From the NCBI GenBank assembly GCA_022376515.1, contig WTXI01000046.1, forward strand, positions 1 through 64,000: a stretch of 64,000 nucleotides of DNA, given 5' to 3'. This stretch comes from Lactifluus volemus (Eukaryota; Basidiomycota; Agaricomycetes; Russulales; Russulaceae). Position 1 is the stretch's first letter. Each line of letters opens with the position of its first letter. Shown in pieces: positions 11,395 through 23,238 of the stretch. The notes beneath the pieces are model-generated. The model saw only the letters and a program-made list of their open reading frames with translations, was not told the DNA's origin and did no database searches. The position numbers and the translations under genes were made by a program.

Positions 11395-13950
11395 TTGAGT
11401 GGGCACATGTTTTCCGATCTGGTACTGTACAACACTCATCGCTGTTCTAATCGACGATCGTGCTGGAGGAGACCGCGACGTCACCGAGGGCGATCGCGAT
11501 GTTACTCCCTTCGTTCGGGTCTCTCGACATCTCCAGGATGCGGAAGAGCAGGTAATGGTTGGCGTCGCGGAATTGCGAGCTCACGCAGAGGAACTTGTTA
11601 AACGAGAGCGTCGCCACCACCCGCAGCGTCGTGTTCTGTTCAAAATATTTTGGTTGGTGCTGAGCGGCGAAATGTTAGAGATTTACGAACATTAAATTGG
11701 TCAGGCCGACCGCATATACGGACCAGTAGAGGCCCATATAGTGTGAGGAGCGAATCGGGACCGTACAAGAGCTCCGTCTCGCGCACAGTAGCTATGCGGT
11801 CGCCGATCTCATCCTCCGCATTTCGAGCAACCTGGTCAAGCCCCTCCCTCGCAGCATCGTTTCCGGTACCCCTTACGAGCTTCTCAGCTATAAGAACGTG
11901 AGAAGAAGCAAAAAAGAGGCAGCCGTTCATGCACGTAAGAAGACAAATACCTAGTTCCTTTTCCTGTTTCTGGCGCTTCCACTCGCGTTGGATGAGCTCC
12001 AACTAGACAATGTGCTTGAACGCGACGTGACCCACTACAAACAGTAGTTGGCCCAGCTCGAATGCGTCCCCAGTGCCATCGCTCTTCTTCGCGGTATTCC
12101 CTGTTAAAGCTCCCTGCGTCGATCCAGGCACGGTTGAGATCAACGCCTGCGCGCTCGGCGGTGGATTCTCATCCATCGCATCCTCGGCTCTGAAGGACTC
12201 TGGTTCGCCCTCGTCCATGATACTGTCAACCTCGTCTGTTCAACAACAAATCAGCAACAAACTCGTTGTTTGAGGGGACGGCATTTACCGCGATCGCTTC
12301 TTTACGAGCCGAGCCGTAGAATTCATCCCCGCTTCTCCCGCATTTCCAGATAGGGTGTCACCTTTTCCATTTTCTGCAACTCCTTCACCACTTCACGGTA
12401 CTGATCTTCCCACTCCTTCATCCCGAGCAAGCCGCCGTGCGTCAATCCGTACGGATGCGTCACCATCAGCTTGACGATCAACCAAATCGTGATCCTGCGC
12501 ACGCCCGCCACCTTGTCCTCGAGCGCGGACACTGCCGCATGCGTGATGTCGAGGCGCTGTTTGGGAAATTTCACGGGTAGGTCGCAGAGTCAGCTGAGGA
12601 CGGTGAACACTTTGAAACGCACGTAGGAGGAAAGGTCGAGAGTGCGCTCGAGGAGCAGATCGTAGAGATCGTTGAGCTGTTTCTGCGTCTGGTGCGCGTC
12701 GCTCGTGAGGTCTTCCGAGCAAGCCGATGAGACAGCCGATGATTTCGACGATCGCCATGCGCATCGGATAAGACTGTGTTTAAGTAACGTAAGGTCCCGT
12801 AGACAGTCGAAAAAAAGGTGTGTGTGTAAGAAAATGCACCTCTGTGTCCAAGTGCGAGAGCAGCAAGTCTGTTTCAGGACTGCTCGCGGAGCCCACTCTG
12901 CGAATTGCGTGAGGAACCTAGAAAAGTTCCTTGCGCCCTTGGTATCTTGCGCATTGAAGCTCTTCCCAGCGATCTCGCGGAGGATCTCCTCGCCGAGTTG
13001 TGTATGGTCGAACTCCTTCAAGAGCACGTTAAGACACTCTGCCATAGGTTCGGAGAGGTGCTCGTAGTATTGCAAGGAATGCATGATCGAGGTTTGTGTG
13101 GCAGGTCCATGCCCGTGATACTTGACCGCGAGACAGACGACTTTATAGACTCCAAGCTTGATAGGCTGGGACTTCATGTACTGCTCATTCTCCGTGACGT
13201 GGTACGCAGGCGCAGTGAGACACCTACCGAGCAAGGGATGTTTTTCCCTATAGTAAGCGAAGCTGATACAGTGACCTTGTGAGGAAATGACGTACCCGAT
13301 AAAAGTATCCCTCTCCCCGCTCACAGTCCAAATCTTGTACGTCTTCAACTTCAAAATCTTGGCGATCAACGTAAGAATAGGCACGATTTGGTCTTTCCAT
13401 GACCATTCGGCTGCCTTGTTCTTGGAAGCAACTCTCCATTGCGTTGCCTTTCCACCTCGTCCCTTCAGAGACTTTGTGGGTGCCGCGGCAGCGGAAGCAT
13501 CCTCATCGGGTACATTGACCTTCTCCACCGAGCGGGCCGACCAGTTGAGCAAGAAGGCATACATCTCCATCGGTATTTTATGTGCCATGCACGTCTGCTG
13601 GTATTCGTGATCGATGTCGTGCGCGGCAGCATCCACCTCCGCGGCAAAGCCAGACATGATAACGTCGAGTAGTTTGTTCATCAAGATACCGAGCACGACA
13701 TCGACGCATTTTAGAAAAGAACACAAGATATCAAACGTATCTGGAGATGCAACGGCTTCGAAGGGCTCTGCTATGGCTCGGACAGCTTCTGTAATAAACG
13801 ATGAGTGGAGGATCTTAGTGAAAGCGTTTGCGACACACGTTGAAGCAAAGTGTCCATCTCCTGGTTGCGTCGATCGTATGTCATGTTCATGCTCTATAGA
13901 ATAGTTGCCTGAATCTTGTAGAGCCTGAAGCTCCTCTTGGATTCACTCGC
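11395..13950 (-). pseudogene. Condensin complex subunit 1 (CAP-D2/Cnd1) gene fragment, decayed
   Basis: Reading leftwards from about 13945 the translation follows the N-terminal half of condensin subunit 1, a HEAT-repeat protein of the chromosome-condensing SMC2/SMC4 complex. Recognisable segments are IQEELQALQDSGNYSIEHE, AHKIPMEMYAFLLNWSA, YHVTENEQYMKSQPIKLG, QYYEHLSEPMAECLNVLL, LLERTLDLSSYVRFKVFTVL, FPKQRLDITHAAVSALED, GNAEDEIGDRIA and SFNKFLCVSSQFRDANHY. A TGA at 12590-12592 interrupts the reading after VLS, and a TAG at 11447-11449 follows IALGDVAVSSSTIVD. The N-terminal start is missing (TGA directly before IQEEL), and the C-terminal half is absent. Introns are still present, for example after ERDTFI near 13300 and between 12776 and 12850. 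The copy therefore arose at the DNA level and not by retroposition. A functional gene presumably exists elsewhere. Confidence 0.82.
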
Positions 13951-14290
13951 CATCTGGCAAGTCGTTGGCTGTTGCTGCCAGTCCCGAACGCATGTGAGGC
14001 GCGTCGGCATCGCGTGTAGTCACAGTCACGCGTCACGTCCTGTGCCAGTTCACGCAGGAGGCAGTGTGAGCGGAAATCCGATTACTATCTATGTTACAGT
14101 CCAGAAGGAGGGAAAATCAGACGACGAAAGCTCACACAGAACCAGAGATATATTCCGGCCAAAGGAAATCAAACCCTTGACATTTGACATATCTTTCGTT
14201 GAGTAAAAGATTCTCGTGAGTGGGAGGACGGTCATGGTTCGGTCTGATCAAAGCAAGACAACAGTCAAGGAATCTTCAATATAATTCATT

Positions 14291-17200
14291 CTATTTAGAT
14301 AAATTGTCATAATGTACTAAGGCCCAATTCAATCCATAAGCAAAATCTGAGAGATCAAGCCGTGTCTCATGTTTGCCTGCAATCCAGATAGTGCTGGGTC
14401 TATGAAGGCATGGCCTATGTAGCTCGGGAATCCAAAGCACAAGTTCATTCTCTTCTCCATGTAACCAACCATCACTATCAATCGAGGGTTGGTCCGTAAA
14501 TTGATTCTTGAAACTTTCAGCTCGGGTTGCAGCCTCGAGCAAATGAGTTGTGCCGTTGTCTGAAGCTGATGCAGTATGCTGTCCACCTAGTGAGTATGCA
14601 ACAGATGTGACTGAATAGTAAATGGGCCCACTACAATTGGTCTTGTTGTGGCATCCCACACCCGAATCGTGCAATCATAAGAGCCCGATGCGATACACTC
14701 CCCGTCTGGTGAGAATGCAACAGAGTTGACCGAATCGGTGTGTCCAGTAAATGGGCCTGCTACAACCTGTCCTGTTGTGGCATCCCACACCCGAATCGTG
14801 CGATCCGCCGAGGCCGATGCGATACACTCCCCGTCTGGTGAGAATGCAACAGAGATGACCGAATCGGTGTGTCCAGTAAATGGGCCCGCTACAACCTGTC
14901 CTGTTGTCGCATCCCACACCCGAAACGTGCGATCATGCGAGGCCGATGCAATACGCTCCCCTCTGGTGAGAATGCAACAGAGATGACCGAATCGGTGTGT
15001 CCAGTAAATGGGCCCGCTACAATCTGTCCTGTTGTGGCATCCCACACCCGAATCGTGCGATCTTTCGAGGACGATGCGATATGCTCCCCATCTGGTGAGA
15101 ATGCAACAGAGTTGACCGAATCGGTGTGTCCAGTAAATGGGCCCGCTACAATCTGTCCTGTTATGGCATTCCACACCCGAATCGTGCGATCAGAAGAGGC
15201 CGATGCGATACGCTCCCCGTCTGGTGAGAATGCAACAGAGTTGACCAAATAGGTGTGTCCAATAAATGGGCCCGCTACAATCTGTCCTGTTGTGGCATCC
15301 CAAACCCGAATCGTGCGATCAAAAGAGGCCGATGCGATACGCTCCCCATCTGGTGAGAATGCAATAGAGGAGACCCAATTGGTGTGTCCAGTAAATGGGC
15401 GCGCTACAATATGTCCTGTTGTGGCATCCCACACCCGAATCGTGCGATCTTCCGAGGCCGATGCGATACGCTCCCCGTCTGGTGAGAATGCAACAGAGAT
15501 GACCGGATCGGTGTGTCCAGTAAATGGGCCCACTACAATCTGTCCTATTGTGGCGTCCCACACCCGAATCGTGCGATCATCCGAGGACGATGCGATACGC
15601 TCCCCGTCTGGTGAGAATGCAACAGAGTTGACCAAATAGGTGTGTCCAATAAATGGGCCCGCTACAATCTGTCCTGTTGTGGCATCCCACACCCGAATCG
15701 TGCGATCAAAAGAGGCCGATGCGATACACTCCCCGTCTGGTGAGAATGCAACAGAGTTGACCGAATAGGTGTGTCCAATAAATGGGCCCGCTACAATCTG
15801 TCCTGTTGTGGCATCCCACACCCGAATCGTGCGATCAAAAGAGGCCGATGCGATACACTCCCCGTCTGGTGAGAATGCAACAGAGTTGACCGAATGGGTG
15901 TGTCCAGTAAATGGGCCCGCTACAATCTGTCCTGTTGTGGCATCCCACACCCGAATCGTGCGATCATTCGAGGCCGATGCGATACGCTCCCCGTCTGGTG
16001 AGAATGCAACAGAGATGACCGGATCGGTGTGTCCAGTAAATGGGCCCACTACAACCTGTCCTGTTGTGGCATCCCACACCCGAATCGTGTGATCATGCGA
16101 GGCCGATGCGATACGCTCCCCATCTGGTGAGAATGCAATAGAGGAGACCCAATTGGTGTGTCCAATAAATGGGCGCGCTACAATATGTCCTGTTGTGGCA
16201 TCCCACACCCGAATCGTGTGATCATCCGAGGCCGATGCGATACGCTCCCCGTCTGGTGAGAATGCAACAGAGTTGACCGAATAGGTGTGTCCAATAAATG
16301 GGCCCGCTACAATCTGTCCTGTTGTGGCATCCCACACCCGAATCGTGTCGTCATAAGAGGCCGATGCGATACGCTCCCCGTCCGGGGAGAATGCAACACA
16401 AAGGACCATGTCGTCATGTGCCTCAATCGTCATTTCCAATTCAGGCCAATGCGACAACCGCCCGCGTTCCAACCTCAATGTCCGAGGAAATTCGGGAAGG
16501 TATTGATGAAGGATCCGGGAAGAGGCTGGCGCGAATGGCAGGGCAGAGACGTAGATATGTGGTGCACTTCGAGCCACCGTCTTTCCGAAATACCGCACGA
16601 ATGAAGATCCATCCTTCGCCAATCCCAACAAGTTCTTCACATCCGTTTGTGAACGCTATTGCGATTTCAAGCTCAAGTCACTACATGTCATATTCAATTA
16701 TGTGGTGTACGTACCTCGCGCAGCAACCATACCGACAGGGATGACAATGCTCGTGAACCAACGCCGACACTCTTCTTGACACTAAGCGCTTCTAGCCAAA
16801 ATAGGAACTTCGTTTCGAGGAGCAATCGAACTTTTTTGAGGACCTCGTGATCGAAGGCAAGATGGCGCAAATGATCGCCCCAGTAAATACAACCATATTG
16901 TAGAGCAGACGGAATATATTTGGCGATTCGGGATTCCAAGTCTGGGACGTCGCTGTTGGCGAGATATGACGACTCGAGTCTGCACATGTTGAATTTGAGG
17001 CCATCAAGCATTAAACCGAGGCAGGAATGTGTCAAATCATGGTGGGCATCTGCAAGATCGACATAAAACACGTTGCTCTTCTTACTAGTCAGAAAGTCAC
17101 GGAATGATGTATGGAGGGGAAGGATAGGGCGCGTTTGATCATGTGATGTGACGTTACTCAGCAGCGAGCCGAGGCAGCGGAGAATTCTGACGACCAGGTT

Positions 17201-19919
17201 GGAATCTTCGGGGTGAACAATAGGTGCATGCTGTCGCAGAGATATCAAAGAATTGATGGAGAGGGGTTCGATAGCGGCAAAAAGTTGTCCCATGATGGAC
17301 CGAAACAGAACTTGGGCTTCATCTGAATTAAAGTACCATTGGAGGACTTCTTCGTACAAGTTGTCCAGCGGACCTTCACCACTGCGACCTCGAGAGGGTG
17401 CCAACAGGCGCTGTACACATTCGTGGTAGCTAAGGCCAAGACTGTCACGGCTGTTTATGAAACCACATGCAACGGCCGCCCATTGAAACAAGCCCTGTGA
17501 CGCCTGCACTAGCTTGCCACCATGGTCTTTAAACACGTCCTTGCGGAGCTTGCTCTGGATATACAAGCCAATATCTTGTTCCGTATTGGTAGCCAGTTGG
17601 GCGTCATCCATGTACAGTGTACGGACGGACTGCGCATCGGCGAATGCCTGTTCGACGTCATCTTCCGACCTCGATGTGATGAGGATGCGAACGTTCCGCG
17701 GGAGGTCGATGAGACGTTCGGCAAGAAACGTGTGCAGCGCTTTTCCGCCAATTGTGATACCACTCTCATCCAATCCATCGATGATGATGAGAATGGGATC
17801 AACAAGTGGTACGCTCTTGAGTGGATTAACGAGGAGCCGTGTAAAAAGTCTACGAGGATCTCGGGTAGTCCCAAAAGACGGATCATTTGCAATGGCCCTC
17901 TTGAGGGCGAGCTTGAACTGAGGATAGCGATCGGAGAGGCCGCGGGCAAGCGTCGTAAAGAAACGATAAGCCTCGTCTTTGGACTCCTTGCGTTTCTCCT
18001 TCCGCACAAAAGCAACATAAGAACCGAGATACGTGTCGTCTAATTGAAGTGCGATCTCATGCGCAATCGAGGACTTTCCCGTGCCTGCCTTGCCAAGGAG
18101 AAGGAGGCCACGATTGGATTTGGTATTCGTGACCCACTCGACGATGTGGTCCAAGAAATGTTTGCGTGTGTCTCGATAACAGCCCTGCCTATCTTCGAAT
18201 CGCCATCCTCCCAAAAGAGGAGTTTCCCCGATTATTGCACTTAATTCTGTTTTACTCTGGTCAAACCGATGATCTATGGCTTTGTGACTGTGAGAATGAC
18301 GCACCAGTATCCGATGCTTCATTCGACATATCCGTTTCCTGTGTTCTCACATCGTTTCGCATTTCAGGGACAGGAGCGACAGCGGGGACAGCAACATCTG
18401 TGGGGAATTTTCCTCGAAGATCTCGTAGTTGGACGACGGCCTTGCGGAGGCGTTCGACATTGTTCGAAGCCAGGTTTGCTGAAAATCACATGTTGATAAG
18501 AGACGATGAGAGAGGTCGGGTCACGATAACGTACCGACTTGTGCATCCGTCTTGGCACTCGATCCGGCGGCAAACGCGTACGATTTGATAGAATTGACAC
18601 ATTCGGAGACGCACTGCAGCATCTCATTGAGAATATTTGCTTGCATTGATGCTGGTTGGATGTTCCTTAAAACGTCCTCATTCCCAAATTCAAATGCCTT
18701 CAGTATCACCTCAAGTAGTGATCGGAGGTTGTCGTCATCCTTCAACTTGTGTACCAAGTCCTGCCAACAAGCCAAAAAAGGGTGAGCGTTCTATTTCATC
18801 CAACAAGGCAAGGGCGCGCACCTCGCCAATGTTGGAGAGCTGAGCCGATGCCGATCTGGCACGCTGAGGGGCAGCAATTAGCTCGGTGATTAGTAGAGAA
18901 GAAAGGTATGGGACATACATCTTCGACGATTGGACTGACGGTGTCCACCACCTGCTTCATAACATCAACAGCACTTTTCCATATTGTGACCGCATCCATA
19001 GCTTCCTTAGCGCGATCGGGATGACGCGACATCCCCGGCTGGCTGTCCGGCACTGTTCCCACAGGAGTGCTGCTGTCAACGAGAAGGAGGTCACCCGTCT
19101 TGGAAAAATCTGATCGAGGAGGGCAACTGTCGTGGGTTGCGCGGTTTCAGCGTCAGATTGGACAATGTGACGCGTGACGCCTCCTTCAGTGACAGGGTTG
19201 CCCGGTATGAGATTCGGGGTGTTGACTGTCGCTGTCCGAGACTCGGAGGAACTTGCGTTTGATGACACTGTGATCGTTAAGACTGTGGCCGGCTCCTTTG
19301 TCTGTTTCGAATGTCCATCTGCATTCCCGAAAACAATGTCGAGTTCTACATGTAGGGTGCTCAGCCAGAAGCATGAGTAAAATTCCAAACAATCGTGAGA
19401 CGAACCGCAAGGTGGTTCACAGACTATCCTCTGACTTCCGATAAGAATGTCTTTCGCTTTGGGCCTTTCCATATAAAGTGATGCTGTGAGATGAGATTGC
19501 GATTGTACAATGCTGCTGGAGACTCAGCCGCAAATTGAAATAAAACATGGCAATTTCTTACAAAGTGTCGAGATTCTCGTTCCATTCTACGATATTCTCC
19601 CTTCTCTGCACAGATCGTGTCTGCCTCGTTTTCTCCCCGCAAGTCACAGTGACATAAAAAATTCCTTTTCTCCAGAGGAGGTTCTTGAAACGCGGGAGGT
19701 TGCGCGCTCTGACGACTGGGCAGGGGAAAGAGATTTAGTACCTCTCAGAGCATGACCACAAGGGGAGTACGTACCGGTGACCCGGAGCGGATGCGAGCCT
19801 AGTTGCGTTGAGGTGACCTGAGCGCGGCTGCTGCCAGTGTGCCTCATGTCGGAGATTTGAGAACCTGAGCTGTAGTAGTGGTTAACAACATGAGACATCG
19901 GGATAGGAGACTTTCGCAT
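14291..19919 (-). pseudogene. NLR-like gene copy 2 (C2-like, NACHT, about 14 WD40), frameshift in WD40 array
   Basis: The start is taken at 19919 (MRKSPIPMSHVVN). The C2-like part is in frame here (VVRARNLPRFKNLLWRKG, FYVTVTCGEKTRQTRSV, LYMERPKAKDILIG). An uninterrupted 542-codon NACHT exon occupies 18322-16694, with Walker A GKAGTGKSS near residues 77-85 and Walker B ILIIIDGLDE near 176-186. After a short intron a 583-codon frame (16640-14889) encodes the linker APHIYVSALPFAP and near-identical 43-residue WD40 repeats. One G is missing at about 14960 (CTCCCCTCTGG in place of CTCCCCGTCTGG), so the protein would end after 11 full repeats. Three further repeats and the C-terminal cap (DGWLHGEENELVLWIP, GKHETRLDLSDF) follow in other frames. 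Members of this family are cytosolic STAND sensors. A protein lacking the last repeats could still work, so pseudogene status is an inference. Confidence 0.85.
14587..16420. repeat. 129-bp tandem repeats encoding WD40 units (copy 2)
   Basis: About 14 head-to-tail 129-bp units encode 43 residues each. The core IRVWDATTGQIVAGPF and [15 protein letters not shown] is nearly invariant. Differences gather at a few codons: the residues either side of the Asp before TIRV, and the two or three residues after GHT. Because 129 is a multiple of three, long open frames also appear on the opposite strand; these are by-products. Confidence 0.92.
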
Positions 19920-20555
19920 ACGGATCCGGGGTCATCTGGGTAGGTTTTGAAGAGAGTAAGAAAGAGAAAGACGGGTTGAGAGCCTTGAGGTAACCCTGTG
20001 CCCTTGCATGTGCCTGCATTGTGCCTTCTAAGGCCACCTTGTCTGCGCCATCTCACGCTCAGCGGGCGGCAAGGTCACGTTTGTGATATTCGATAATCAC
20101 TTTCAGTAACTCGAGCTTCCGAGTCTGACCACTTCACGCTTGAATAAAGACAGGGTGTTGTAATATCGATTACGACGTCAGGGGGACCGTCGACGTGTCT
20201 AGGATTGCGTGACGCTGTCGTCGCAAGTTTTTGTCCGACGAAGGAAATACGTTGCTGCCGCAGTGGCAGGTCCGTTTCCTTACGTAACCTAGCTAGCCTC
20301 CAAACTTCGCTCAGAGTTCACGTTGCTCGCCCAAAATATGGACACAAAAACCTCTCCTTTTTTTGCAAGAATGACAAGGAACTACAAAGTCCAAAGTTAC
20401 TGTCACAGCTTGGGTATACAGGATGCACACACAAGCAAGTGTGAGAGACATAAATGAGTCTCGACCAAGTTATTGTCCTTGGGTATGAAATCCGCAAATG
20501 ATGTCCGTCATTAAAACCCACAGAATAAATACCAAGGGGGTAGGGAATAGACGAA
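19920..20555. promoter_or_regulatory. Laccase-NLR intergenic spacer (unit 2)
   Basis: This is the counterpart of 4057-4682 and nearly the same length. It has the same features, including the T-rich tract near 20360 and the TGTCACAGCxTGGGTATACA segment. No gene is seen. Confidence 0.5.
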
Positions 20556-22831
20556 TCAGGTGTTTCCAGTAGTAGAATTAATGAATTTGTTGTATGTTGG
20601 GCAAAGCTCTCGCCATTCATCTAGTACAACACGTGCTCACGAACGTTGATACTCACCAGTGACGATATCCTGTTCGTATACTCCAGGAACATCCTCTGCG
20701 AAAACAACAGCAAGACCACTGAAACATAGGAAGCGTTCAGCATGGGGAACTTGATGAGACAGACCCAACATACGCATTCAAGTGCCAATCGATGTGACAG
20801 TGGAGGAACCATGGTCCAGGGTTGTCAGTGAAGAACCGAATGGTGACGTTGTCGGTCGGGCCTGTGCCAATGCTCACGACATCGCGAATGACGGGGTCGT
20901 CGAAGTTATAGGATGTGTTCCCAGCACTGCGAACGACGTGGAATGCGTGCTATTGGGAAACTTATTAGCGAACAGGAACAAAACTGCTACTATATAGTCA
21001 CTTACGCCGTGGAGATGTATGGACCCTGGTATTGTTGACGGATAAGCGGGAATCGACATACGGAAGAGGAATTCAATTACCAGTCCGATATCCAGCTTGA
21101 TGTTGATATTGGCGCCCCCTGGAGTGGGTTTGCCAGGCTATGTTGCACGACTCAAGCCAAAAACAAGAACGACTTCCCAGACAAGACTTACCCCACAGGA
21201 GTACGTTTCAGTCGCTACTTAAAAAGCGAATTTCAGATCCGGGTCACATAATACTCATCAGTTTACGCACGTGAAGATTGTTCTCTATGTGGGGCAACGA
21301 GCTCTTTGGGATATTGGTCGTGGGGTCAACTGTAGGGTCTGCCTCGGGCGCATCATCGTAGTGAAGAACCGCCAAGTTGGTGAAATCAGTGTAAGACCCT
21401 CCCTGGGGCAACGAACGAATCCCTATCAACGGTGAGCCAGAGTGATAACTATGACAAGGTAACAAGCCTACAGTAGTTATCGGAGGGCTGATCGGCCTTG
21501 AGCTATAAAGCAATGAGGCATACTACTTAATGAGTTATACGCTCGTCGACTTATGACAAAGGAGTAACGTTGACCTTTGAAAGATTGAGAAGAAGGTGGA
21601 AACATAATGTGATAATAACTTACCAGCGAAGATCTGAATTGAATCAACCAGAAGGGGTTGGGTACTGATGCCGTCGGCTTCGATGACAGTCATATTGTGG
21701 CCATCAATAGAGAACATGAAGTTGGGATCGCAAGAGATGGATACCAAACGGAACCGGTAACTAATTAAACGCACAAGTCTCAGTTTCGTGCCCAGGATAA
21801 ATGAAAGTGACGACGGCTGACCGTTTGCCTTGATTGACGTTGATCACAGCAAAGTCAACTTCTGGGCCGCCCGCATAGCGACCTTTTCCGTTTATCAGAA
21901 TGGAGCTGGGGTGTCTGAAAAGACTCTCAGTAATAAGATCGCAGGAAAGACATAGATACTTACGGAGGGCCTGGTGGGGGGTTTGTGGAGAGATAGTGGT
22001 ACCTAGGTTGGGAGCCTTCAACAAAATAGAAGTGAACCTCTAATTAACGGCGTACCAGTCCGCAAGGGTGATGACGGTAGACTCTGTTGCACAAGTATCA
22101 GCATAGACCGTGTTATCTCCTGACATCCCGCTTACCATTATCGACGTCATAGAGATGGCCATGAGGATCTTCCCGATCATAGACTACCAAGGGACCGCGA
22201 AGGCCATCGCAGTACTGGTTCCTGAAGTGACTGTGGTACCAGAATGTCCCCTGTACGCGATGTCAGATAAAGAAACTGTATGATCTGGACAGTGTATTAC
22301 CGCCTGATTTAACGACTTGAATTCATACATGAAGCTGTGTTTTGGCACTATCGGACACTGGGTAACAAATGCAGGGCCATTGGCGTAGTTTGTGTGCTGT
22401 TGGAAAAAGCCGTGCCAATGCTACAAAAAATTGACTTGTGAGTAACCCGTGTGCATACAGGAACGAAAGGATTACAATAGAGGTTGCCAGATCCATGCTC
22501 GAATCCGTCAATTCGTCCATAACGTTAAGGGTGAACACCGTGTCCTGGAAAGAGCGGCATTTAGACTGTATTGCGGTCGCATGTCGAGATTACTCCTACC
22601 TTATGCCCTCTGATCAGTGGACCTGGGAATACCCCATCAGCCAGTACGGTGCTATGATATCCGGTAAACACGTTAGCCGCAACAAGAAGAACAGTAAACG
22701 AACTCGCGAGGAAATCCATCTGGGGCGATATTGGCATTAACGATACGGAGATTTGCACCAGGTCCAACCTCGGCGGAGACACCCCACGAGGCAGAAGCAA
22801 GCAGCAAAAGGAAAGACAGAAGTTTGATCAT
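20556..22831 (-). pseudogene. Laccase copy 2, L3 exon deleted
   Basis: The ATG is at 22831-22829 with the same signal peptide as copies 1 and 3, and the TGA is at 20556-20558 after WRELCPTYNKF. L1 (HWHG), L2 (HSH) and L4 (HCHIDWH) are present, and the DWYHYLST exon is in frame. At 21020/21021 a segment corresponding to 34589-34830 of copy 3 is missing. These 242 bp encode most of the exon running from [15 protein letters not shown] to AFAIAGP, the following intron and the first residues of HPIHLHG. The type 1 and type 3 copper ligands of L3 are lost, and 242 is not a multiple of three. A two-base insertion at a splice donor (GTGGGGTAAG near 21190-21195) may shift the frame further. The product cannot be a normal laccase. 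Confidence 0.88.
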
Positions 22832-23238
22832 AGTAGTGAGATTACCGAGACGAAACAGGGAGGGATAAGAGAGTGATTGGCTGGAAAAATGGGCAAAGCT
22901 TGGGTGGATGACTGGCGGCTGACGGAGGGGCGCCCGTGACTATTTTGCACCATAATGTAATGAAACAGGCCACCGTCTGCGGGGCGGGTCTCTTGGAAGG
23001 GATTTTTTCATAACCGAGGAAAGGGAGCTAGGATGAAGAAGGCCGAGATAGTGGTACACCCGGAAGGATGCGCGTTGGGAGTAGTATTGCCGCCAGTCCG
23101 GTGTCACACCTGTCCAACCCGTATTTTCTCCAACTCGGACCGGTCCAAAAAATCGAGTTCACACCGATCCAATCCGCGGTGTGTGGAACATTGATTAGTA
23201 ATACTTTCCCACTACACAAATGAGTCGCACGTGATGCC

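Larger units (their letters stand above)
13990..23238. repeat. Segmental duplication unit 2 (NLR + laccase cassette)
   Basis: This is the second tandem unit. Its left end matches the unit 3 left end (AGTCACAGTCACGCGTCACG at about 14018 and 28713, with weaker similarity about 25 bp further left). Its right end matches the unit 1 right end to GTCGCACGTGATGCC at about 23238. The right junction is followed directly by a T-rich tract. Confidence 0.9.

Noticed and set aside
11395..13950. Processed (retroposed) condensin pseudogene
   Set aside because: Introns with GT-AG borders are still present, so the copy was made from genomic DNA.
14587..16420. CRISPR-like array of regularly spaced repeats
   Set aside because: The repeats are contiguous 129-bp coding units without unique spacers, and the genome is eukaryotic.
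14700..16600. Long open frames on the plus strand across the WD40 array
   Set aside because: The 129-bp repeat is a multiple of three, so any frame open in one unit stays open. The minus strand encodes clear WD40 repeats.
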